Source of the DNA: an uncultured Prevotella sp.
Lineage (GTDB): Bacteria > Bacteroidota > Bacteroidia > Bacteroidales > Bacteroidaceae
NCBI GenBank assembly: GCA_946186115.1
Contig: CAMHLV010000010.1
Span: 1-55,533 of the forward strand
DNA: 55,533 nucleotides
Direction: 5' to 3'
Part shown: piece after piece, positions 8,172-17,329 of the stretch
How positions within the stretch are numbered: the stretch's first letter is position 1
How the letters are laid out: each line of letters opens with the position of its first letter
Notes under the pieces: model-generated
What the model was told of the DNA's origin: nothing
The model's input: only the letters and a program-made list of their open reading frames with translations
The model's database searches: none
Made by a program: the position numbers and the translations under genes

Positions 8172-11100
8172 TTATTTTAGTTCAGGCCATCCGTCAATCG
8201 TCCACGTAATGGGACGCTGGATGAGGAAGGCAGCACCATTCTGCTTGACACTATAGCCATGACAGATGAAGACGTCCTCGCCGTTAAGGTGATAGGCGGC
8301 ACAGTGGCCTGCGGCTTCATACTCCTGCTTGTCACCCTCAATGACGAGTGTGCCACCACCCTGCAACATGTCGCGACCATTACGGTCGAGGTAAGGTCCG
8401 TCAACCTGACGACTGCGCCCCACAGCCACACAATAGTCACTCTTGTTCCCCTGACAGCAGTAGTCCCACGACACGAAGAGGTAATAATAGCCGTCGTGCT
8501 TCATGATGAAAGGTGCCTCAATGGCATTGGTGCCAGCATACTTCGACGTTGGGTTAGGCTTGGGTGTCTTGAAGTCAGGTGCATAGCGACGTGCGATGGT
8601 GCGTGGCTGTTCACCAGCTGCGACGTGCATGGTGCTGTCGAGACGTACCATCTGGATACCGTCCCAGAAGGAGCCCCACACCAGCCACGGCTGGTCGTTG
8701 TCGTCGATGACGAAGTTGGGGTCGATGGCATTCCAGTTGTCGCGTCCTTCGCGAGAGGTGACGATGCAGCCCTGATCATACCAGACAGGACGGTTGAGCG
8801 ACGTACTGCTGAGCAGTCCGATGGTAGAGCCATTCTTTCCGAACGTCGAGCAGCTGTAGGCAAGCCACCAGCGGCCGTGCCACTTGATGACATCGGGTGC
8901 CCAGACGGTATGCTCAAATCCTGGCACTGAGTCGTGCGTCCACTGCGGCATGACACTCATCACGGGCTGTGCGTCCACCGTCCACGTCTGACGGTCCTTG
9001 GAGGTCAAATGCCGAATGCCGTCACCCGTAAAGAACATGTGATACGTGTCGTCCTCGTAGGCCATGACGGGGTCGTGAACCAAAGGCTTGTTTGTGGAAC
9101 CCAACACATTGGCCATCGCAAAGTGGATGTCTGACTTGAGTCGTATGATATTGAGCGAGTAGGCCGGAATCTCCACTTCCACGCTGTTACCATCAGGCGA
9201 CAGCTCGTGGTATGTCGGACTGATATTGGTAGGCTGCGGTAGCGTGTTCTCGTCCATACCGTCGTTGGCACACAGCCGGATGAGTGTGGCACTGCCCATC
9301 TGGAAGTTGCTGACATTCAGGTGTGCTGTGGTAGCCTCACTACTTGTGTTGACCACTTTGACAATCAGCTCGCCAGAGGGTTCGTCAATGGTAGCCGACG
9401 AGAAGACACCCGGTTCGACATCACCCTTCAGCACGGTGTCGAAAACGAGGTCCTGGTCGAGCCAGCACTTCAGGCTGTCGCCAGCCATCTGTAGCGTCAC
9501 ATCATACCAGCGCCCTGTCTCGATGCTTCCCGGCTTGGTGTCTATCTGTCCTTTGCCACCACCACTGATGTGCTCGATGCCATGCTGGGTATTGCCCCAA
9601 CCACCGAAGTTGATCCAGTCGTAGTTGTCTTTATCGACATAGTTGAACACCACCATGAAGCCCTCGGCACCGCTGTCTTTGCGAGCCCGGAACTTGACGG
9701 TATAGTGGTCGCCTACGGTGGCATGACACATGGCTACACACTGCTCCTGCATACTGGTCTGACTGACAGTGCCGTCAGCGTTTTTCTGCCACTGACCCGT
9801 GATATATTCCGGCTGTCCTGTCTTGGGTAGGGGGTCAGGATGGGTGAACGATGCCTTTGTGGCCCATGTGGCAAAACCGATACGGCTCTCCTTGGGCGTG
9901 ACGGCAGTTTGTGATGGCAGACTGTTGACTTCCGATGTCTGCTCCACCTTGACAACCTGTGTGCCGAGGTGCTGTGGCATGAGCTGCTGTACGTAGTACG
10001 ACGGAGTTCCCATGACACGATGGCTGTTGAAGCGTATCATATCAGGACGCCACTTGGCATCGTTCTCGTTGACGAAGATAGGTGCGTAGGAATTCAGGGG
10101 CACCATGTCAGAGTTGTTCTCAATACCCATCATATAGACGGCCTCACCCAAGGCAGCATTCATATTACCCAGATTGCCGAAGCCACTGGTAACGGCATAC
10201 TCACCGACGTAGATCTTCGGACCACGGCGGTCGTAACTGTCATATTTGCGGAAAGCCTGTGTAAACCATGCCGGATTGCGGTAGTAGTGCTCGTCCAGCA
10301 GATCGACAGGCAGCGTAGAGCCCCACTTGGGATTGTCGTCGCCCCAAGCCACGACATTGCCGATGAGGTGCATCTTCGGATACTTGGCGAGAATGGCACG
10401 GCGGAACTGGTCGTAGCGCTCATAATAGTGGTCGCTTTGGTATTCCGGATTGGGTTGGTTGTTCTCGTTGCCAATCTCAAGATACTCGATATTGAACGGT
10501 GCAGGATGACCATTCTTGGCGCGCAGGGCACCATACTTCGTCGTGACGTCGCCATTGGCATACTCCAAGGCAGCCAGACACTCGTCAATCCACGGCTGGA
10601 TGTCGTCGTATGGTGTCATGCCACCATGCCACAGTCCTACGTTGACCACATAGAGCGGTTTGGCGCCAAGGTCTTCGGCCATCTGCAGATACTCATGGAA
10701 ACCGATGCCGTCGGTGGTGCGATAGCCCCAGTTGACATTCCAATGACCGGGACGCTCCTCGATGGGACCGATGGTACGTTCCCAACGGAAAGCATTCTCC
10801 GGCGATATCTGTCCCTCGACGAAACAACCACCAGGGAAGCGCATGAATCGTGGATGCATCTCGTAGAGCATCTGTGCCAAGTCGGGACGCAGACCGTTCT
10901 CGCGGTTCTTGAATGTCGGCGGGAAGAGCGATACGACGTCAAGGTCGACAGTGCCATTGCCGTCGAACACCAGTGCAAACTGCGCCTGCGCGTCGTTGCC
11001 CGTAGCCGTCAACGTAGCCGTGAACTTAGTCCACTGCTTGGCATTGATATCAGCGGAAAAACCGCTGACCACAGCTTCGGCATAGACGACAGCGCCGTCT

Positions 11101-11585
11101 TTACTGCATAGCGTGGCCTTGACAGTGCCCTTATAGGTACCCTTGGCCCAGAAATTCAGCTTATAGCAACGGCCCTGAACGGTGTTGACACCCCAGAAGC
11201 CCTCGTTGACCAGACAGACAGGAGTTTGCGGAGTGGCCTTGACATGGAGCTCCAGGGCATACCCTTGAGCAGCATTCAACAACTTGACCTTTCGGCTGGG
11301 CTGAATGAGCTTCGTGTCGAGCACAGCCCCTGGAGAGGCATATGTGCTCCATCCCTGCATATCGGCAGGCTTGCCATATTCCGGACCATCCTCGAACGAA
11401 CGGTTGCGGATGAGTTCGGCGTAGATGCCGCCATCGGCAGCATGGTTGATGTCCTCAAAAAAGATGCCATAATGCGTAGGGCTTATCTTGGGACCACGCT
11501 GGTTTACATCGACATTGATGTAAACCTGTGCGCCGGCAACCGCTGTTACCAGCGCACAGATAATTAAAATAACTAACTTTTTCAT
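8172..11585 (-). CDS. Bimodular GH51 / GH43 arabinan-degrading enzyme
   Basis: An 1137-residue secreted protein with two catalytic modules. The signal peptide ends near VTAVAGAQ. The GH51 module follows (GIFFEDINHAADGG), with acid/base Glu374 in EIGNENN and nucleophile Glu462 in VGEYAV. Around residues 590-760 is a laminin-G/DUF1080-like beta-sandwich insert (GFMVVFNYVDKDNYDWINFGGW). The C-terminal GH43 five-bladed propeller starts near residue 825 with base Asp838 (VHDPVM), Asp955 (AIDPNF) and acid Glu1023 (AIEAPF). GH43 of this look are endo-1,5-arabinanases or arabinofuranosidases. The pairing suggests one enzyme removes side chains and cuts the backbone. It is the last gene of the susC operon, 6 bp after the GH43 gene. 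Confidence 0.9.
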   Translation of the reverse strand: MKKLVILIICALVTAVAGAQVYINVDVNQRGPKISPTHYGIFFEDINHAADGGIYAELIRNRSFEDGPEYGKPADMQGWSTYASPGAVLDTKLIQPSRKVKLLNAAQGYALELHVKATPQTPVCLVNEGFWGVNTVQGRCYKLNFWAKGTYKGTVKATLCSKDGAVVYAEAVVSGFSADINAKQWTKFTATLTATGNDAQAQFALVFDGNGTVDLDVVSLFPPTFKNRENGLRPDLAQMLYEMHPRFMRFPGGCFVEGQISPENAFRWERTIGPIEERPGHWNVNWGYRTTDGIGFHEYLQMAEDLGAKPLYVVNVGLWHGGMTPYDDIQPWIDECLAALEYANGDVTTKYGALRAKNGHPAPFNIEYLEIGNENNQPNPEYQSDHYYERYDQFRRAILAKYPKMHLIGNVVAWGDDNPKWGSTLPVDLLDEHYYRNPAWFTQAFRKYDSYDRRGPKIYVGEYAVTSGFGNLGNMNAALGEAVYMMGIENNSDMVPLNSYAPIFVNENDAKWRPDMIRFNSHRVMGTPSYYVQQLMPQHLGTQVVKVEQTSEVNSLPSQTAVTPKESRIGFATWATKASFTHPDPLPKTGQPEYITGQWQKNADGTVSQTSMQEQCVAMCHATVGDHYTVKFRARKDSGAEGFMVVFNYVDKDNYDWINFGGWGNTQHGIEHISGGGKGQIDTKPGSIETGRWYDVTLQMAGDSLKCWLDQDLVFDTVLKGDVEPGVFSSATIDEPSGELIVKVVNTSSEATTAHLNVSNFQMGSATLIRLCANDGMDENTLPQPTNISPTYHELSPDGNSVEVEIPAYSLNIIRLKSDIHFAMANVLGSTNKPLVHDPVMAYEDDTYHMFFTGDGIRHLTSKDRQTWTVDAQPVMSVMPQWTHDSVPGFEHTVWAPDVIKWHGRWWLAYSCSTFGKNGSTIGLLSSTSLNRPVWYDQGCIVTSREGRDNWNAIDPNFVIDDNDQPWLVWGSFWDGIQMVRLDSTMHVAAGEQPRTIARRYAPDFKTPKPNPTSKYAGTNAIEAPFIMKHDGYYYLFVSWDYCCQGNKSDYCVAVGRSRQVDGPYLDRNGRDMLQGGGTLVIEGDKQEYEAAGHCAAYHLNGEDVFICHGYSVKQNGAAFLIQRPITWTIDGWPELK

Positions 11586-11591
11586 GTCCTG

Positions 11592-13460
11592 TTACTTCTT
11601 TTTACCCCAATAACTCTTGGCACCATTGATGCCTGAATACACTATTGTATGTTTGCGGGGCGATGCTTCCCAGTCGCATTCGCGCTGTACCTTCAGTTCC
11701 ACCCCATTAGCAGTCAATGTGTTGGTTGAGGCATTGAAACTCCACTTGCCACCTTTCCAGACACCGTCAGTGATGGTGCCGTCGGCAGCGAATGTCACAG
11801 CAGACGACTGCTTCATCTCACCATACTTATATCCCAGATCGATGTGCTCCCACGTGCCGACGATGTCGTCGGAGGTAATGGCCACCTTCGGAACTGCAGC
11901 ATAGCGTTCAGGCATCACCACGGGCCAGCCAGTAGAGAGCCACTGGATGCTGCGCACACCACCCATCATGACAGCATTGGGGGCATTGCCGCCTGCCGTC
12001 GTGGGGAATCGCTGCTGCGAGGCATAATAGTAGTTGCCCTGTCCGTCGTCGAACACGGCACAGTGGCTGATGCCCACCCATCCTTGGTCACCGCTGAACT
12101 TGTAGGGATGTGTCAGCACTGTCTCGTTGCCAGTATAGGTGCCGTCGATGGTAGCAGAACGGGCGATACGTGTGTTGTAAGGCACATCGAGTCCATCGTA
12201 GGCCATGAAGAGGTAATAGTAGCCGTCATGATAGACCACTTCAGGAGCCTCGGAGCCCTGCCAGCGACTATTGCCGCGTGTCCAGATACGCTTGCCGTAG
12301 CCATTGGTGGTCAGACCGGCAACAGAGTCGGCCCAGGGGTCGCCCAGTTCCTTGAGCGTCTTACCCGTTTCGGGGTTCAGCTGGACGGCAGCAAATCCCG
12401 AGTGCCATGAGCCGTAGATGAGCCAATGCTCACCTTGCGGTGTGATGACGAACGTGGGGTCAATGGCATTGAAATAGAAGTAGCCTTCCCAGTTGCTGGC
12501 ACTTGGACGACTCCAACCGTCCTTGCCCTTATCAGACGAGGAGCAGATGACAAAACCTTTGTCCTCCCATTTGTTGGAGCCGGGATCTGACGTTTCCATC
12601 ATACCGATAAAGGCCCTCTCAGTCCACGAGTTGTCGAAGTTGGCAGCAGTGTTGGCCTTACCCGTCTTGATGTAGTTGTCGACCACTATACAATAGTACA
12701 TGCGATAGAGCCCCGTCTTGACCTTGCGGGCACAGGGAGCCCAATAGCCATACACAGGATTTGCGATGGGGTCTAAGCCCTGCTTGGCACGAATGTCGTT
12801 TAGCTTTGTCTTCACCCACTCAGGAGCAGCTGACATAGTAGCGCCTAGGTATTCCCAGTTGACCAGGTCGGCAGAACGACGGCAATGGAAATGACCGTGG
12901 CCGTCGTGGGCATTGCCGTACGAAGCATCCGTCTGATACATATAGTAGTAACCGTCGTCGGCCTTCACCACCGTAGGATCGTGTACGTTAGCCAGGTTCC
13001 ACTGGTTGCGCTGGGCCCATCCTGCAATGCTGCGGTAGTCGTCAGCATATGTCGGTGCCTTCCACTTGTCAAGGTCGGAGGTGGTCTCCGCTGCCGTGGT
13101 AAACGTGACATCGTCCGAGTATTTCACCTCATTGCTGCTCTGGACGTAAGCACGGACATGATAGGTTGTGCTTGCCTTCAGTCCGGCCAGCGTGATATTC
13201 ATGTCCTTGGACGTCCCTGTCACCTTCATGTCGTTGATGGTGGGATTAGCCGACGTGCCGTAGCACACACCACGACTTGTGATAGCCGAACCTGTGGCAG
13301 TGGCAGAAACCACCGCAGACGACGAAGTGACTGCCGACACTACGGGAGTCGATACCGACAGCGGGGTGCCTCCCCCGCCGCCGTTATCGCTCGCGTCGTC
13401 GTCGCCACAGGCCGCCAGCAGCAGTACTGCGCACAGCAATATACTTTTAATTTTGAACAT
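11592..13460 (-). CDS. GH43 endo-arabinanase-like surface lipoprotein
   Basis: The best start is the ATG at 13460, giving 622 residues with a lipoprotein signal (MFKIKSILLCAVLLLAAC) followed by GDDDASD, the acidic signal that exports Bacteroidetes lipoproteins to the cell surface. A fibronectin-III-like domain spans about residues 35-120. The GH43 propeller carries base Asp161 (VHDPTV), Asp334 (AIDPTF) and acid Glu404 (GSEAPE), plus GISHCAVFDD typical of endo-alpha-1,5-L-arabinanases. The last ~90 residues (DIVGTWEHIDLGYKYGE...) resemble a lipocalin-like beta module. It probably makes the first cuts in arabinan at the surface before SusCD uptake. Upstream codons to 13508 are less likely. Confidence 0.9.
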   Translation of the reverse strand: MFKIKSILLCAVLLLAACGDDDASDNGGGGGTPLSVSTPVVSAVTSSSAVVSATATGSAITSRGVCYGTSANPTINDMKVTGTSKDMNITLAGLKASTTYHVRAYVQSSNEVKYSDDVTFTTAAETTSDLDKWKAPTYADDYRSIAGWAQRNQWNLANVHDPTVVKADDGYYYMYQTDASYGNAHDGHGHFHCRRSADLVNWEYLGATMSAAPEWVKTKLNDIRAKQGLDPIANPVYGYWAPCARKVKTGLYRMYYCIVVDNYIKTGKANTAANFDNSWTERAFIGMMETSDPGSNKWEDKGFVICSSSDKGKDGWSRPSASNWEGYFYFNAIDPTFVITPQGEHWLIYGSWHSGFAAVQLNPETGKTLKELGDPWADSVAGLTTNGYGKRIWTRGNSRWQGSEAPEVVYHDGYYYLFMAYDGLDVPYNTRIARSATIDGTYTGNETVLTHPYKFSGDQGWVGISHCAVFDDGQGNYYYASQQRFPTTAGGNAPNAVMMGGVRSIQWLSTGWPVVMPERYAAVPKVAITSDDIVGTWEHIDLGYKYGEMKQSSAVTFAADGTITDGVWKGGKWSFNASTNTLTANGVELKVQRECDWEASPRKHTIVYSGINGAKSYWGKKK

Positions 13461-13529
13461 TGAACGTTGAACTTTATGATTACCATTTAGCGGTAGCAAA
13501 TTATTCACTTTTCGCTATTCACTTTTACC

Positions 13530-15482
13530 TTACTCAAATACCAAGTAACTGCTATCGACCGTGAAGCGGAAGTAGAAGTCGTCAGGATCAATGGTATTGA
13601 TGCCTATATAGTCCTGAATATAGTCAACTCCGTCAGTTCCGTGCATCACAGCCTTTACGTCGGCCGTGCCATCGCCGTTGTTGGCAATCTTGAGCGTCAC
13701 CTTGGCACCGTTCATGGCACTGAGCCATGCACCCCAGTCAGCCTGGCCGCCACTTGGCGTGCAGGCAGCATAGCCGTCGCCCCAGCCCCAGTTGTCGGCG
13801 CGAACTACAGCATACTCCTTGGTGACATCTGCCTTGTTCATGATAAGCACGAAGTTGTTCCAGTTGCCAGCGCCACTGGTATAGTTGGTAAAGTTCACCG
13901 TGCATATCTGATGAGCCTTCACCTGTACATTTTGTGTGAACACCGACCACCAGCCTGTAGTGCAGTTGGGAGTACCCAGCTCGTTGTCGAACACCAGATG
14001 GCACCCATCGATGGTGAAGCGGAAATAGAAGTCGTCGGGATCGACAGTGTTGATACCATTGTATTCCTGCGTATAGACGTTGCCGTCCGTTCCATACATC
14101 ACAGCCTTCACGCTGGCCGTACCATCGCCATTATTCGTGATGTAAGCCGTCACCTTGGCACCATTCATGGCGCGGAGCCATGCAGCCCACTCCTCGTCGC
14201 TGCCGAAGCCGCCCACATGTGTGCATGCTGCGTAGCCGTCGCCCCAGCCATAGTTGTCGGCACGCACCACGGCGTACTCAGCGAGGTTGGCCTTGTTGAG
14301 CACAATGACGAAGTTGTTCCAGTTGGCAGCACCGGAAGAATAGTTGGTGAAGTTGACAACCTTGGTCTCCTTAGGTTCTACCTTGATGTTGTCGGTATGT
14401 GCCGACCACCAGCCGGAAGAATTATCCTCAGCACCCAGCACATGCGGCGTGGGCACGACAACGGTCTGCGTGAAAGCCGAGAGCTCGTTCACCACACTGA
14501 ACGTCTTGTTGGCCACCACGGGTTTGTCGCAGTTGGCACCCTTGAAGGTCTTGTTATAGATGACCACGAGGGTCTTCCGTCCAAGCTCGTCCATATTTGG
14601 AATTGCTTCGAATTGCAAGTCAGCAGCGGTAACGGTCTTGACAACACCCTCCTCGAAGGTCACGTTAGCCATCACATTTGCCATTGCCTCCTCCAGCGGA
14701 GTACCAATCAGTACCTCACTGGGTACGCCCATTAGCTCCATTGATAAAGGTTGTTTATCGTTAGCCGACGTACATCCGCCGATGGGCTCGATATTGGTTG
14801 ACAGGAAGCTGACCAGTGAACCTTCCACGCCAATGCGGCAGGCGATATCAATATCTGCTCCCGTTGAGGGGAAAGGAGTCTTCTGAGTGTAAGTCTTCGT
14901 AAGCGTTCCATTGGTCATCTTGATAAAGAGTCCACCCTCTGCACGATTGACGGTCACTGTAATCTTGCCGTTCATCTTCTGCACACTGGCATCGATATCA
15001 TCATCACCAGAAGAGTTGTTGAAGTTACCGTCAACCAGACTTCTGTCAATCTCTGTACCTGTTGTATTCCACTCCGAGTTCTTCGACGGGTCGTTATCGA
15101 AACGGATGACGCCATACTCGTCGCCTAAATCGCCGTTGAAGGCATTCAGAACAATGTAGAAGTTTTTATAATACTTGTTATCAGGATTTACTGTCAGATT
15201 GAACTGTGCGTTCCACTTTGCACCGGCAGGGATGACATATGTCTTTCCCAGCGTCCAGAAGCCAGAGGTCAAGTCATCTTTACCGATGTTATATACATCC
15301 TCCATCATGCCTTCCAGCTCTTCCTCTTCTTCTTGTTCCTCTTCGCCGCCGCCCATTCCGGCAAGCCATTCGGGAGCATTCACGTTGTAGAGGTCACCGC
15401 CTTCACAACTCGTCATTCCAATAACCAATAAACAATAACCAATAACTGTTATTGTGGATAATAATATCTTTTTCATATTCAT
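13530..15482 (-). CDS. Surface lipoprotein with tandem glycan-binding-like repeats
   Basis: A 650-residue protein in the SusE/F position directly after susD, probably a surface glycan-binding protein. The N-terminus has a lipobox (IGMTSCEGGD), then an acidic stretch (GGGEEEQEEEEELEG) that may serve as spacer and surface-export signal. One beta-rich domain (~65-230) is followed by a linker domain, then two near-identical ~150-residue repeats (~350-500 and ~502-650). Each has GWWS, FTNYxSGAxNWNNFV, EYAVVRADNxGWGDGYAACT and ends DPDDFYFRFT. The conserved Trp/Tyr suggest aromatic sugar-binding platforms. No catalytic motif is seen. The name of the family is not known to me; function is inferred from position. 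Confidence 0.75.
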   Translation of the reverse strand: MNMKKILLSTITVIGYCLLVIGMTSCEGGDLYNVNAPEWLAGMGGGEEEQEEEEELEGMMEDVYNIGKDDLTSGFWTLGKTYVIPAGAKWNAQFNLTVNPDNKYYKNFYIVLNAFNGDLGDEYGVIRFDNDPSKNSEWNTTGTEIDRSLVDGNFNNSSGDDDIDASVQKMNGKITVTVNRAEGGLFIKMTNGTLTKTYTQKTPFPSTGADIDIACRIGVEGSLVSFLSTNIEPIGGCTSANDKQPLSMELMGVPSEVLIGTPLEEAMANVMANVTFEEGVVKTVTAADLQFEAIPNMDELGRKTLVVIYNKTFKGANCDKPVVANKTFSVVNELSAFTQTVVVPTPHVLGAEDNSSGWWSAHTDNIKVEPKETKVVNFTNYSSGAANWNNFVIVLNKANLAEYAVVRADNYGWGDGYAACTHVGGFGSDEEWAAWLRAMNGAKVTAYITNNGDGTASVKAVMYGTDGNVYTQEYNGINTVDPDDFYFRFTIDGCHLVFDNELGTPNCTTGWWSVFTQNVQVKAHQICTVNFTNYTSGAGNWNNFVLIMNKADVTKEYAVVRADNWGWGDGYAACTPSGGQADWGAWLSAMNGAKVTLKIANNGDGTADVKAVMHGTDGVDYIQDYIGINTIDPDDFYFRFTVDSSYLVFE

Positions 15483-15525
15483 TTGAATCTTAAATGTTTA
15501 TCGTTTCACGTTTATTGTTTATTGT

Positions 15526-17289
15526 TCAGAGGTTCACAACAGGATGGATGGTCCATCCCTTTTGGACAAAATAGGTAGAGTTGTCCGTGTTGTTATTGGC
15601 TGAGTTACCCACCAGATTAGCATTGTCGTTCAGATAATTCTGATAGATGGGGAAATACTCATGTCCTTTCTGATAATAGTCGTAAGTGCTGCTTACGCCA
15701 GCGTCACCATAGGTGATAACTTCCTTGATATCAGCACCTAGCTTAAAGGCACCATGCTGCTTCAACTGCTGCAAACGCCCCTCGTCATAGAAGAATCCCC
15801 AGCGGATGAGGTCGAAACCACGACCTGTCTCACAACCGAACTCCTTCGGACGCTCCACATTGGCAATCTGCTCGAAGAGCTTGTCCTTGCTGTTGAAATC
15901 AGCCAACTGCAGGTTGGCCAACTTTGCACGGCTACGCACCTGGTTGATCCAGTCGATAGCCTGCTGTGTAGGACCATTGACCTCGTTCTCGCACTCAGCA
16001 GCACGAAGCAACACATCAGAATAACGCATAATGCGCAGGTTGATGCCACACTTCAGACCACAAACAATAGAATTGTATAGACCAGTACGGAAATTCGTCC
16101 ATTTGGCAATGGGTAGTCCGCCATTCACGTTATTGGTAACGATGGGGTTGTCGGCCGACATTGTTTGTGTATAGCACATATTGCCATATTCGAAACCATT
16201 CCACTGATTCTCATAAGTACCGATAGTCCAATAGAGACGCGGGTCGAGAGAACCGTCAGTGGTCTTTTCTGCCAGGAAGAGCTGATAGAGCCAAGGAGCA
16301 GCAGAAAGGTCCTGCCAACTACCTACACTGCCCGGGCCATAGTTGCTTTCAATAGCATGTCCCTGAGAGGCATTCTTACTGATGTTGACAGGTGTCCACT
16401 CGTCGTCAGCACCCTGAGAGCCATAGTCCAGGAACTGAACCTCGTAAAGGCTCTCGGCATTGTTCTCGTAAGCTGAACCCTCGCGGAAGTTGTCACCATA
16501 ATTCTTCATGAGCTCATACTTACCGTATGTTCCACCGATGATGGCTTTCAGAATGGCAAGAGCGTCTGCATACTTATGACGCTGCATCAGCGCACGGGCA
16601 TACATGCCTGCTGCAGCACCAGAGGTGATGCGCCCTTTCGCCCATTCTCCACCAGCATCACGAGTGGGAAGCAGTGATATAGCCTCAGCGAAGTCAGCCT
16701 CTACCTGATCCAAGACACGATCATATTGGGCAAGTCCGTCGGTATCGCCCTCAGCCTTGTTGGAAGCATAGAGACCGTCCATGGTGGAATAGTCATTATA
16801 GTCCAATATCAGTGCAGGATTCTGATAGTAATTGGCAAGGTTATAATAGGACAGCGCACGGGTAAAGAGGGCCTGTCCCTTGATACGCTTCATCTGCTCA
16901 GAGATTTCACCATCGATTTCATTACACTTAGTGATTACGAAATTACTGATATTAATCACATAGTACCAATCACGCCATATCCACATGTCAACGACGTCAT
17001 TCGTAGATGCAGCATCCAGATCGTCTGCATAAATATGTCCCCATGATTGGGCAACATTCCAGACCTCATCACCACGGCATGCGTCAAGAGTATAACCCAC
17101 ACGGGCATAAGTTCCTTCCATGCGACAGTGATGATAACAAGCGATAACAGCTTCCTCCAGGTCTTCGATGGTGTTGCCGAAGGTACCTGTGGTCGGTTGG
17201 TTGGGATTGCTCAACTCCAACTTGTCGTTGCACGAAGTCAACATACCGATGCCCAGCATTAGGGCAAGAGAAATTTTATATAGTTTCAT
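15526..17289 (-). CDS. SusD/RagB-family nutrient-binding lipoprotein
   Basis: The ATG at 17289 gives 587 residues beginning MKLYKISLALMLGIGMLTSC, a lipoprotein signal with cysteine at the cut site. Family features follow: an early TPR-type helical region (FTRALSYYNLANYY, RALMQRHKYADALAIL), an ERPKEFGCETGRGFDLIRWG motif and the C-terminal PIYQNYLNDN. The protein forms the lid over the SusC pore and binds oligosaccharide, here probably arabino-oligosaccharides. It follows susC by about 40 bp; the gap holds an exact 16-bp tandem duplication. Upstream in-frame codons to 17301 would need a TTG start. Confidence 0.95.
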   Translation of the reverse strand: MKLYKISLALMLGIGMLTSCNDKLELSNPNQPTTGTFGNTIEDLEEAVIACYHHCRMEGTYARVGYTLDACRGDEVWNVAQSWGHIYADDLDAASTNDVVDMWIWRDWYYVINISNFVITKCNEIDGEISEQMKRIKGQALFTRALSYYNLANYYQNPALILDYNDYSTMDGLYASNKAEGDTDGLAQYDRVLDQVEADFAEAISLLPTRDAGGEWAKGRITSGAAAGMYARALMQRHKYADALAILKAIIGGTYGKYELMKNYGDNFREGSAYENNAESLYEVQFLDYGSQGADDEWTPVNISKNASQGHAIESNYGPGSVGSWQDLSAAPWLYQLFLAEKTTDGSLDPRLYWTIGTYENQWNGFEYGNMCYTQTMSADNPIVTNNVNGGLPIAKWTNFRTGLYNSIVCGLKCGINLRIMRYSDVLLRAAECENEVNGPTQQAIDWINQVRSRAKLANLQLADFNSKDKLFEQIANVERPKEFGCETGRGFDLIRWGFFYDEGRLQQLKQHGAFKLGADIKEVITYGDAGVSSTYDYYQKGHEYFPIYQNYLNDNANLVGNSANNNTDNSTYFVQKGWTIHPVVNL

Positions 17290-17295
17290 ATTATA

Positions 17296-17327
17296 CTTCA
17301 ATTTTTCAATTCTTCAATTTTTCAATT
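17296..17327. repeat. 16-bp tandem duplication between susC and susD
   Basis: CTTCAATTTTTCAATT occurs twice head to tail (17296-17311 and 17312-17327), filling most of the susC-susD gap just upstream of the susD ATG. Similar short-period A/T repeats sit at other junctions of this operon. Confidence 0.85.
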
Positions 17328-17329
17328 CT

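Noticed and set aside
9969..11111. A 380-codon plus-strand frame opposite the GH51/GH43 gene
   Set aside because: Antisense shadow; no recognisable domain, and the opposite frame carries complete catalytic motifs.
13641..14735. A 364-codon plus-strand frame opposite the surface lipoprotein
   Set aside because: It mirrors the repeats of the true gene and has no features of its own.
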